Shown piece by piece: positions 53,981 through 64,000 of a stretch of 64,000 bases of DNA. This DNA is from Siphonodentalium dalli (taxonomy: Eukaryota; Mollusca; Scaphopoda; Gadilida; Siphonodentaliidae). A model generated the notes under the pieces. The model made no database searches. It saw only the letters and a program-made list of their open reading frames with translations, and was not told where the DNA came from. Numbering within the stretch: position 1 is the first letter of the stretch; each line of letters starts with the position of its first letter. Location: positions 932,001 to 996,000 of the forward strand of contig CP136064.1 in NCBI GenBank assembly GCA_032622095.1. The letters are read 5' to 3'. The translations under genes and the position numbers were made by a program.

Positions 53981-56270
53981 ATGGTGGAGTACGGTTGGAT
54001 ATTTTCTATTTGGCGCATGTTTCTCCATACCGCGCCATGTCAAATCTGGCCATATCCGAATCGGGTTGTCATTTACAATGACTACAGAAAATAAATATCT
54101 TCATGTTGGAATGCAAATGTATGTTTAAAGGAACACATGTATCTCAACTTAAAGGGACATAAGTAACACAGTCACCAACTTTAAGGGGTATCTGCTATAG
54201 ACTGGTTCCATGGTGGAGTACGGTTGGATATTTTCAATTTGGCGCATGTTTTTCCATACCGCGCCATGTCAAATCTGGCCATATCCGAATCGGGTTGTCA
54301 TTTACAATGACTACAGAAAATAAATATCTTCATGTTGGAAAGCAAATGTATGTTTAAAGGAACAGATGTAACTCAACTTAAAGGGACATAAGTAACACAG
54401 TCACCAACTTAAAGGGGTATCTGCTATAGACTGGTTCCATGGTGGAGTACGGTTGGATATTTTCAATTTGGCGCATGTTTCTCCATACCGCGCCATGTCA
54501 AATCTGGCCATATCCGAATCGGGTTGTTATTTACAATGACTGCAGAAAATATATATCTTCATGGTGGAATGCAAATGTATGTTTAAAGGAACAGACGTAT
54601 CTCAACTTAAAGGGACATAAGTAACACAGTCACCAACTTAAAGGGGTATCTGCTATAGACTGGTTCCATGGTGGAGTACGGTTGGATATTTTCAATTTGG
54701 CGCATGTTTCTCCCTACCGCGCCATGTCAAATCTGGCCATATCCGAATCGGGTTGTCATTTACAATGACTACAGAAAATAAATATCTTCATGTTGGAATG
54801 CAAATGTATGTTTAAAGGAACAGATGTATCTCAACTTAAAGGGACATAAGTAACACAGTCACCAACTGTAAGGGGTATCTGCTATAGACTGGTTCCATGG
54901 TGGAGTACGGTTGGATATTTTCAATTTGGCGCTTGTTTCTCCATACCGCGCCATGTCAAATCTGGCCATATCCGAATCGGGTTGTCATTTACAATGACTG
55001 CAGAAAATATATATCTTCATGGTGGAATGCAAATGTATGTTTAAAGGAACAGATGTATCTCAACTTAAAGGGACATAAGTAACACAGTCACCAAATTAAA
55101 GGGGTATCTGCTATAGACTGGTTCCATGGTGGAGTACGGTTGGATATTTTCAATTTGGCGCATGTTTCTCCCTACCGCGCCATGTCAAATCTGGCCATAT
55201 CCGAATCGGGTTGTCATTTACAATGACTACAGAAAATAAATATCTTCATGTTGGAATGCAAATGTATGTTTAAAGGAACAGATGTATCTCAACTTAAAGG
55301 GACATAAGTAACACAGTCACCAACTTTAAGGGGTATCTGCTATAGACTGGTTCCATGGTGGAGTACGGTTGGATATTTTCAATTTGGCGCTTGTTTCTCC
55401 ATACCGCGCCATGTCAAATCTGGCCATATCCGAATCGGGTTGTCATTTACAATGACTGCAGAAAATATATATCTTCATGTTGGAATGCAAATGTATGTTT
55501 AAAGGAACAGATGTATCTCAACTTAAAGGGACATAAGTAACACAGTCACCAACTTTAAGGGGTATCTGCTATAGACTGGTTCCATGGTGGAGTACGGTTG
55601 GATATTTTCTATTTGGCGCATGTTTCTCCATACCGCGCCATGTCAAATCTGGCCATATCCGAATCGGGTTGTCATTTACAATGACTGCAGAAAATATATA
55701 TCTTCATGTTGGAATGCAAATGTATGTTTAAAGGAACAGATGTATCTCAACTTAAAGGGACATAAGTAACACAGTCACCAACTTTAAGGGGTATCTGCTA
55801 TAGACTGGTTCCATGGTGGAGTACGGTTGGATATTTTCAATTTGGCGCATGTTTCTCCCTACCGCGCCATGTCAGATCTGGCCATATCCGAATCGGGTTG
55901 TCATTTACAATGACTGCAGAAAATAAATATCTTCATGTTGGAATGCAAATGTATGTTTAAAGGAACAGATGTATCTCAACTTAAAGGGACATAAGTAACA
56001 CAGTCACCAACTTTAAGGGGTATCTGCTATAGACTGGTTCCATGGTGGAGTACGGTTGGATATTTTCAATTTTGCGCATGTTTCTCCATACCGCGCCATG
56101 TCAAATCTGGCCATATCCTAATCGGGTTGTCATTTACAATGACTGCAGAAAATAAATATCTTCATGTTAGAATGCAAATGTATGTTTAAAGGAACAGATG
56201 TATCTCAACTTAAAGGGACATAAGTAACACAGTCACCAACTTAAAGAGGTGTCTGATTTAGACTGGTTCC
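53981..56270 (+). repeat. HOR unit U30, 10 monomers (2290 bp)
   Basis: Order m1 m2 m3 m4 m5 m6 m7 n8 n9 q, the same architecture as U3 at 4341. Private changes: acagacgta in m3 (about 54593) and accaaatta in the m5 linker (about 55092). The q copy (56042) is entered through ttccatgg, whereas most q copies are entered through ttacatgg. Confidence 0.88.
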
Positions 56271-56957
56271 ATGGTGGAGTACGGTTGGATATTTTCTATT
56301 TGGCGCATGTTTCTCCATACCGCGCCATGTCAAATCTGGCCATATCCGAATCGGGTTGTCATTTACAATGACTACAGAAAATAAATATCTTCATGTTGGA
56401 ATGCAAATGTATGTTTAAAGAAACAGATGTATCTCAACTTAAAGGGACATAAGTAACACAGTCACCAACTTTAAGGGGTATCTGCTATAGACTGGTTCCA
56501 TGGTGGAGTACTGTTGGATATTTTCAATTTGGCGCATGTTTCTCCCTACCGCGCCATGTCAAATCTGGCCATATCCGAATCGGGTTGTCATTTACAATGA
56601 CTACAGAAAATAAATATCTTCATGGTGGAATGCAAATGTATGTTTAAAGGAACAGATGTATCTCAACTTAAAGGGACATAAGTAACACAGTCACCAACTT
56701 TAAGGGGTATCTGCTATAGACTGGTTCCATGGTGGAGTACGGTTGGATATTTTCAATTTGGCGCATGTTTCTCCATACCGCGCCATGTCAAATCTGGCCA
56801 TATCCGAATCGGGTTGTCATTTACAATGACTGCAGAAAATAAATATCTTCATGTTGGAATGCAAATGTATGTTTAAAGGAACAGATGTATCTCAACTTAA
56901 AGGGACATAAGTAACACAGTCACCAACTTAAAGAGGTGTCTGATTTAGACTGGTTCC
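56271..56957 (+). repeat. HOR unit U31, 3 monomers (687 bp)
   Basis: Order m1' s x. The class order matches U4 and U34. Confidence 0.88.
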
Positions 56958-58102
56958 ATGGTGGAGTACGGTTGGATATTTTCTATTTGGCGCATGTTTC
57001 TCCATACCGCGCCATGTCAAATCTGGCCATATCCGAATCGGGTTGTCATTTACAATGACTACAGAAAATAAATATCTTCATGTTGGAATGCAAATGTATG
57101 TTTAAAGGAACACATGTATCTCAACTTAAAGGGACATAAGTAACACAGTCACCAACTTTAAGGGGTATCTGCTATAGACTGGTTCCATGGTGGAGTACGG
57201 TTGGATATTTTCAATTTGGCGCATGTTTTTCCATACCGCGCCATGTCAAATCTGGCCATATCCGAATCGGGTTGTCATTTACAATGACTACAGAAAATAA
57301 ATATCTTCATGTTGGAAAGCAAATGTATGTTTAAAGGAACAGATGTAACTCAACTTAAAGGGACATAAGTAACACAGTCACCAACTTAAAGGGGTATCTG
57401 CTATAGACTGGTTCCATGGTGGAGTACGGTTGGATATTTTCAATTTGGCGCATGTTTCTCCCTACCGCGCCATGTCAAATCTGGCCATATCCGAATCGGG
57501 TTGTTATTTACAATGACTGCAGAAAATATATATCTTCATGGTGGAATGCAAATGTATGTTTAAAGGAACAGATGTATCTCAACTTAAAGGGACATAAGTA
57601 ACACAGTCACCAACTTAAAGGGGTATCTGCTATAGACTGGTTCCATGGTGGAGTACGGTTGGATATTTTCAATTTGGCGCATGTTTCTCCCTACCGCGCC
57701 ATGTCAAATCTGGCCATATCCGAATCGGGTTGTCATTTACAATGACTACAGAAAATAAATATCTTCATGGTGGAATGCAAATGTATGTTTAAAGGAACAG
57801 ATGTATCTCAACTTAAAGGGACATAAGTAACACAGTCACCAACTTTAAGGGGTATCTGCTATAGACTGGTTCCATGGTGGAGTACGGTTGGATATTTTCA
57901 ATTTGGCGCATGTTTCTCCATACCGCGCCATGTCAAATCTGGCCATATCCGAATCGGGTTGTCATTTACAATGACTGCAGAAAATAATTATCTTCATGTT
58001 GGAATGCAAATGTATGTTTAAAGGAACAGATGTATCTCAACTTAAAGGGACATAAGTAACACAGTCACCAACTTAAAGAGGTGTCTGATTTAGACTGGTT
58101 CC
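56958..58102 (+). repeat. HOR unit U32, 5 monomers (1145 bp)
   Basis: Order m1 m2 m3 m4-like x. m3 at 57416 combines C47 with the broken dyad. The m4-like copy (57645) has G126, and x (57874) carries aataatt. Repeated as U37 at an offset of 4580 bp. Confidence 0.88.
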
Positions 58103-59018
58103 ATGGTGGAGTACGGTTGGATATTTTCTATTTGGCGCATGTTTCTCCATACCGCGCCATGTCAAATCTGGCCATATCCGAATCGGGTTGTCATTTACAA
58201 TGACTACAGAAAATAAATATCTTCATGTTGGAATGCAAATGTATGTTTAAAGGAACACATGTATCTCAACTTAAAGGGACATAAGTAACACAGTCACCAA
58301 CTTTAAGGGGTATCTGCTATAGACTGGTTCCATGGTGGAGTACGGTTGGATATTTTCAATTTGGCGCATGTTTTTCCATACCGCGCCATGTCAAATCTGG
58401 CCATATCCGAATCGGGTTGTCATTTACAATGACTACAGAAAATAAATATCTTCATGTTGGAAAGCAAATGTATGTTTAAAGGAACAGATGTAACTCAACT
58501 TAAAGGGACATAAGTAACACAGTCACCAACTTAAAGGGGTATCTGCTATAGACTGGTTCCATGGTGGAGTACGGTTGGATATTTTCAATTTGGCGCATGT
58601 TTCTCCATACCGCGCCATGTCAAATCTGGCCATATCCGAATCGGGTTTTTATTTACAATGACTGCAGAAAATATATATCTTCATGGTGGAATGCAAATGT
58701 ATGTTTAAAGGAACAGATGTATCTCAACTTAAAGGGACATAAGTAACACAGTCACCAACTTAAAGGGGTATCTGCTATAGACTGGTTCCATGGTGGAGTA
58801 CGGTTGGATATTTTCAATTTGGCGCATGTTTCTCCCTACCGCGCCATGTCAAATCTGGCCATATCCTAATCGGGTTGTCATTTACAATGACTGCAGAAAA
58901 TAAATATCTTCATGTTAGAATGCAAATGTATGTTTAAAGGAACAGATGTATCTCAACTTAAAGGGACATAAGTAACACAGTCACCAACTTAAAGAGGTGT
59001 CTGATTTAGACTGGTTCC
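58103..59018 (+). repeat. HOR unit U33, 4 monomers (916 bp)
   Basis: Order m1 m2 m3 chimera. m3 (58561) has tttttattt. The last copy (58790) joins an m4-like front (C47, G32) to a q back (T78, A128). Repeated as U38. Confidence 0.88.
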
Positions 59019-59705
59019 ATGGTGGAGTACGGTTGGATATTTTCTATTTGGCGCATGTTTCTCCATACCGCGCCATGTCAAATCTGGCCATATCCGAATC
59101 GGGTTGTCATTTACAATGACTACAGAAAATAAATATCTTCATGTTGGAATGCAAATGTATGTTTAAAGAAACAGATGTATCTCAACTTAAAGGGACATAA
59201 GTAACACAGTCACCAACTTTAAGGGGTATCTGCTATAGACTGGTTCCATGGTGGAGTACTGTTGGATATTTTCAATTTGGCGCATGTTTCTCCCTACCGC
59301 GCCATGTCAAATCTGGCCATATCCGAATCGGGTTGTCATTTACAATGACTACAGAAAATAAATATCTTCATGGTGGAATGCAAATGTATGTTTAAAGGAA
59401 CAGATGTATCTCAACTTAAAGGGACATAAGTAACACAGTCACCAACTTTAAGGGGTATCTGCTATAGACTGGTTCCATGGTGGAGTACGGTTGGATATTT
59501 TCAATTTGGCGCATGTTTCTCCATACCGCGCCATGTCAAATCTGGCCATATCCGAATCGGGTTGTCATTTACAATGACTGCAGAAAATAAATATCTTCAT
59601 GTTGGAATGCAAATGTATGTTTAAAGGAACAGATGTATCTCAACTTAAAGGGACATAAGTAACACAGTCACCAACTTAAAGAGGTGTCTGATTTAGACTG
59701 GTTCC
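59019..59705 (+). repeat. HOR unit U34, 3 monomers (687 bp)
   Basis: Order m1' s x, as U31. The unit started at the right edge (U39) is the next copy. Confidence 0.88.
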
Positions 59706-60392
59706 ATGGTGGAGTACGGTTGGATATTTTCTATTTGGCGCATGTTTCTCCATACCGCGCCATGTCAAATCTGGCCATATCCGAATCGGGTTGTCATTTA
59801 CAATGACTACAGAAAATAAATATCTTCATGTTGGAATGCAAATGTATGTTTAAAGGAACACATGTATCTCAACTTAAAGGGACATAAGTAACACAGTCAC
59901 CAACTTTAAGGGGTATCTGCTATAGACTGGTTCCATGGTGGAGTACGGTTGGATATTTTCAATTTGGCGCATGTTTTTCCATACCGCGCCATGTCAAATC
60001 TGGCCATATCCGAATCGGGTTGTCATTTACAATGACTACAGAAAATAAATATCTTCATGTTGGAAAGCAAATGTATGTTTAAAGGAACAGATGTAACTCA
60101 ACTTAAAGGGACATAAGTAACACAGTCACCAACTTAAAGGGGTATCTGCTATAGACTGGTTCCATGGTGGAGTACGGTTGGATATTTTCAATTTGGCGCA
60201 TGTTTCTCCATACCGCGCCATGTCAAATCTGGCCATATCCGAATCGGGTTGTCATTTACAATGACTGCAGAAAATAAATATCTTCATGTTGGAATGCAAA
60301 TGTATGTTTAAAGGAACAGATGTATCTCAACTTAAAGGGACATAAGTAACACAGTCACCAACTTAAAGAGGTGTCTGATTTAGACTGGTTCC
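59706..60392 (+). repeat. HOR unit U35, 3 monomers (687 bp)
   Basis: Order m1 m2 x. It differs from U31 and U34 in having m2 instead of s, and resembles U36 with the m3 and m4-like copies missing. Confidence 0.88.
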
Positions 60393-61537
60393 ATGGTGGA
60401 GTACGGTTGGATATTTTCTATTTGGCGCATGTTTCTCCATACCGCGCCATGTCAAATCTGGCCATATCCGAATCGGGTTGTCATTTACAATGACTACAGA
60501 AAATAAATATCTTCATGTTGGAATGCAAATGTATGTTTAAAGGAACACATGTATCTCAACTTAAAGGGACATAAGTAACACAGTCACCAACTTTAAGGGG
60601 TATCTGCTATAGACTGGTTCCATGGTGGAGTACGGTTGGATATTTTCAATTTGGCGCATGTTTTTCCATACCGCGCCATGTCAAATCTGGCCATATCCGA
60701 ATCGGGTTGTCATTTACAATGACTACAGAAAATAAATATCTTCATGTTGGAAAGCAAATGTATGTTTAAAGGAACAGATGTAACTCAACTTAAAGGGACA
60801 TAAGTAACACAGTCACCAACTTAAAGGGGTATCTGCTATAGACTGGTTCCATGGTGGAGTACGGTTGGATATTTTCAATTTGGCGCATGTTTCTCCCTAC
60901 CGCGCCATGTCAAATCTGGCCATATCCGAATCGGGTTGTTATTTACAATGACTGCAGAAAATATATATCTTCATGGTGGAATGCAAATGTATGTTTAAAG
61001 GAACAGATGTATCTCAACTTAAAGGGACATAAGTAACACAGTCACCAACTTAAAGGGGTATCTGCTATAGACTGGTTCCATGGTGGAGTACGGTTGGATA
61101 TTTTCAATTTGGCGCATGTTTCTCCCTACCGCGCCATGTCAAATCTGGCCATATCCGAATCGGGTTGTCATTTACAATGACTACAGAAAATAAATATCTT
61201 CATGGTGGAATGCAAATGTATGTTTAAAGGAACAGATGTATCTCAACTTAAAGGGACATAAGTAACACAGTCACCAACTTTAAGGGGTATCTGCTATAGA
61301 CTGGTTCCATGGTGGAGTACGGTTGGATATTTTCAATTTGGCGCATGTTTCTCCATACCGCGCCATGTCAAATCTGGCCATATCCGAATCGGGTTGTCAT
61401 TTACAATGACTGCAGAAAATAAATATCTTCATGTTGGAATGCAAATGTATGTTTAAAGGAACAGATGTATCTCAACTTAAAGGGACATAAGTAACACAGT
61501 CACCAACTTAAAGAGGTGTCTGATTTAGACTGGTTCC
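60393..61537 (+). repeat. HOR unit U36, 5 monomers (1145 bp)
   Basis: Order m1 m2 m3 m4-like x, as U32 and U37, but x (61309) carries the common aataaatat and not aataattat. Confidence 0.88.
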
Positions 61538-62682
61538 ATGGTGGAGTACGGTTGGATATTTTCTATTTGGCGCATGTTTCTCCATACCGCGCCATGTCAA
61601 ATCTGGCCATATCCGAATCGGGTTGTCATTTACAATGACTACAGAAAATAAATATCTTCATGTTGGAATGCAAATGTATGTTTAAAGGAACACATGTATC
61701 TCAACTTAAAGGGACATAAGTAACACAGTCACCAACTTTAAGGGGTATCTGCTATAGACTGGTTCCATGGTGGAGTACGGTTGGATATTTTCAATTTGGC
61801 GCATGTTTTTCCATACCGCGCCATGTCAAATCTGGCCATATCCGAATCGGGTTGTCATTTACAATGACTACAGAAAATAAATATCTTCATGTTGGAAAGC
61901 AAATGTATGTTTAAAGGAACAGATGTAACTCAACTTAAAGGGACATAAGTAACACAGTCACCAACTTAAAGGGGTATCTGCTATAGACTGGTTCCATGGT
62001 GGAGTACGGTTGGATATTTTCAATTTGGCGCATGTTTCTCCCTACCGCGCCATGTCAAATCTGGCCATATCCGAATCGGGTTGTTATTTACAATGACTGC
62101 AGAAAATATATATCTTCATGGTGGAATGCAAATGTATGTTTAAAGGAACAGATGTATCTCAACTTAAAGGGACATAAGTAACACAGTCACCAACTTAAAG
62201 GGGTATCTGCTATAGACTGGTTCCATGGTGGAGTACGGTTGGATATTTTCAATTTGGCGCATGTTTCTCCCTACCGCGCCATGTCAAATCTGGCCATATC
62301 CGAATCGGGTTGTCATTTACAATGACTACAGAAAATAAATATCTTCATGGTGGAATGCAAATGTATGTTTAAAGGAACAGATGTATCTCAACTTAAAGGG
62401 ACATAAGTAACACAGTCACCAACTTTAAGGGGTATCTGCTATAGACTGGTTCCATGGTGGAGTACGGTTGGATATTTTCAATTTGGCGCATGTTTCTCCA
62501 TACCGCGCCATGTCAAATCTGGCCATATCCGAATCGGGTTGTCATTTACAATGACTGCAGAAAATAATTATCTTCATGTTGGAATGCAAATGTATGTTTA
62601 AAGGAACAGATGTATCTCAACTTAAAGGGACATAAGTAACACAGTCACCAACTTAAAGAGGTGTCTGATTTAGACTGGTTCC
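61538..62682 (+). repeat. HOR unit U37, 5 monomers (1145 bp)
   Basis: Order m1 m2 m3 m4-like x, with C47 in m3 (61996) and aataatt in x (62454). Copy of U32. Confidence 0.88.
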
Positions 62683-63598
62683 ATGGTGGAGTACGGTTGG
62701 ATATTTTCTATTTGGCGCATGTTTCTCCATACCGCGCCATGTCAAATCTGGCCATATCCGAATCGGGTTGTCATTTACAATGACTACAGAAAATAAATAT
62801 CTTCATGTTGGAATGCAAATGTATGTTTAAAGGAACACATGTATCTCAACTTAAAGGGACATAAGTAACACAGTCACCAACTTTAAGGGGTATCTGCTAT
62901 AGACTGGTTCCATGGTGGAGTACGGTTGGATATTTTCAATTTGGCGCATGTTTTTCCATACCGCGCCATGTCAAATCTGGCCATATCCGAATCGGGTTGT
63001 CATTTACAATGACTACAGAAAATAAATATCTTCATGTTGGAAAGCAAATGTATGTTTAAAGGAACAGATGTAACTCAACTTAAAGGGACATAAGTAACAC
63101 AGTCACCAACTTAAAGGGGTATCTGCTATAGACTGGTTCCATGGTGGAGTACGGTTGGATATTTTCAATTTGGCGCATGTTTCTCCATACCGCGCCATGT
63201 CAAATCTGGCCATATCCGAATCGGGTTTTTATTTACAATGACTGCAGAAAATATATATCTTCATGGTGGAATGCAAATGTATGTTTAAAGGAACAGATGT
63301 ATCTCAACTTAAAGGGACATAAGTAACACAGTCACCAACTTAAAGGGGTATCTGCTATAGACTGGTTCCATGGTGGAGTACGGTTGGATATTTTCAATTT
63401 GGCGCATGTTTCTCCCTACCGCGCCATGTCAAATCTGGCCATATCCTAATCGGGTTGTCATTTACAATGACTGCAGAAAATAAATATCTTCATGTTAGAA
63501 TGCAAATGTATGTTTAAAGGAACAGATGTATCTCAACTTAAAGGGACATAAGTAACACAGTCACCAACTTAAAGAGGTGTCTGATTTAGACTGGTTCC
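62683..63598 (+). repeat. HOR unit U38, 4 monomers (916 bp)
   Basis: Order m1 m2 m3 chimera, with tttttattt in m3 (63141) and the same m4/q chimera (63370) as U33. Confidence 0.88.
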
Positions 63599-64000
63599 AT
63601 GGTGGAGTACGGTTGGATATTTTCTATTTGGCGCATGTTTCTCCATACCGCGCCATGTCAAATCTGGCCATATCCGAATCGGGTTGTCATTTACAATGAC
63701 TACAGAAAATAAATATCTTCATGTTGGAATGCAAATGTATGTTTAAAGAAACAGATGTATCTCAACTTAAAGGGACATAAGTAACACAGTCACCAACTTT
63801 AAGGGGTATCTGCTATAGACTGGTTCCATGGTGGAGTACTGTTGGATATTTTCAATTTGGCGCATGTTTCTCCCTACCGCGCCATGTCAAATCTGGCCAT
63901 ATCCGAATCGGGTTGTCATTTACAATGACTACAGAAAATAAATATCTTCATGGTGGAATGCAAATGTATGTTTAAAGGAACAGATGTATCTCAACTTAAA
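63599..64000 (+). repeat. HOR segment U39 (right edge, partial)
   Basis: m1' (63599) followed by 173 bp of an s copy (63828) cut by the window edge. It matches the start of U34 at an offset of 4580 bp. Confidence 0.88.

Larger units (their letters stand above)
1..64000 (+). repeat. 229-bp satellite DNA, higher-order-repeat array filling the window
   Basis: Tandem head-to-tail satellite with 279 complete monomers and two partial end copies, all on the + strand. Most copies are exactly 229 bp. Exceptions are seven 189-bp copies, copies of 227-228 bp at about 1, 909, 1366, 9379, 10065 and 37264, and one of 230 bp at 46881. Monomer boundaries are placed at the ATG of ccATGgtggag; this is only a convention. 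Positions 1-186 form the body and 187-229 a linker that varies by class. Each monomer holds about six CpGs, most of them conserved. About 98 copies have an open 61-codon frame from position 1, but most are closed by TAA at codon 38, so this is not a gene family. No interspersed element, inversion or unique sequence breaks the array. Both edges fall inside a monomer. A centromeric or heterochromatic role is inference from the structure. Confidence 0.98.
56958..64000 (+). repeat. Direct duplication of a 20-monomer block (offset 4580 bp)
   Basis: 56958-59420 recurs at 61538-64000, with unit sizes 5, 4, 3 in both places and the rare marks tttttattt, aataatt and the m4/q chimera in the same positions. 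The copy runs off the right edge. Confidence 0.88.

Noticed and set aside
451-63326. 98 near-identical 61-residue open frames as a tandem gene family
   Set aside because: Each frame is the same stretch of the 229-bp satellite. Most monomers are closed by TAA at codon 38, and differences fall at all codon positions and follow monomer class. There is no promoter, intron pattern or recognisable domain to support coding.
1-64000. CRISPR array
   Set aside because: The repeat is 229 bp and contiguous with no unique spacers, far longer than CRISPR repeats, and there are no cas genes.
1-64000. Transposon, retroelement or rDNA spacer origin
   Set aside because: No terminal repeats, target-site duplications, poly-A tract, transposase or reverse-transcriptase coding, or rRNA sequence was seen. 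An ancient origin from an element cannot be excluded, but nothing here supports it.
1-64000. tRNA or other Pol III gene in the monomer (gactggttcc near the linker end)
   Set aside because: The match to a B box is poor, there is no properly spaced A box, and no cloverleaf could be drawn by eye.
1-64000. Telomeric or simple-sequence repeat, or array inversion
   Set aside because: No telomere-type short repeat runs occur. Every monomer boundary read is on the + strand, with no switch of orientation.
1-64000. Coding on the - strand
   Set aside because: No long open frame recurs on the reverse strand, and any that did would again be a by-product of the satellite period.

Overview
The whole 64-kb window is one uninterrupted tandem satellite array, with no unique sequence in it. 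The monomer is 229 bp, about 39% GC by hand count of one consensus-like copy. All copies run head to tail on the + strand. Taking the ATG of 'ccATGgtggag' as monomer position 1, I count 279 complete monomers between 222 and 63827, plus a partial copy at each end (1-221 and 63828-64000). The length adds up exactly: 279 x 229, minus seven 40-bp deletions, minus a net 5 bp of small indels. The array therefore continues past both edges. Such an array points to eukaryotic heterochromatin (centromeric, pericentromeric or subtelomeric) from a long-read assembly. I cannot name the species. I see no credible protein gene, RNA gene, transposon, CRISPR array or regulatory gene element.

The monomers belong to recognisable classes that recur in fixed order, so this is a higher-order-repeat (HOR) array. 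Classes, by monomer position: m1 = T27, A104, C156 (m1' has A151 instead of C156); m2 = T43, A104, A132, A162; m3 = altered bases 88-90, G104, T114, G126; m4 = C47, A104, G201; m5 = T37, G104, T114, G126; m6 = C47, A104, often T96; m7 = T37, G104, T114, T126; m8 = A133 with the marker linker; n8 = T27, G104, T114; n9 = C47, G63; q = T32, T78, A128; q' = T32, T107, C125; s = T13; d = T56, C72; e = G170, T204; p = plain with G104, T114; x = plain with G104, A114; t = truncated, 189 bp. A variant linker, gaggtgtctgattta, occurs 39 times and always precedes an m1-like monomer. I used it to cut the window into units.

Layout: 1-12582 is heterogeneous, with units of 2-10 monomers, including two successive copies of a 9-monomer series. 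12583-23912 is built on 6-, 10- and 7-monomer units, with direct duplications at offsets of 5227 and 2250 bp. 23913-39781 has long units of 5-14 monomers and a block copied at an offset of 7705 bp. 39782-53980 is dominated by 6- and 8-monomer units, including three successive 8-monomer copies (45965-51461), probably the youngest expansion. 53981-64000 returns to short 3-5-monomer units that share rare variants with 4-8 kb, and it includes a 4580-bp duplication.

The features worth following up are a 15-bp dyad in each monomer that is lost mainly in class m3, seven monomers sharing one 40-bp deletion, chimeric monomers that mark exchange points, and rare variants shared only by the two flanks.
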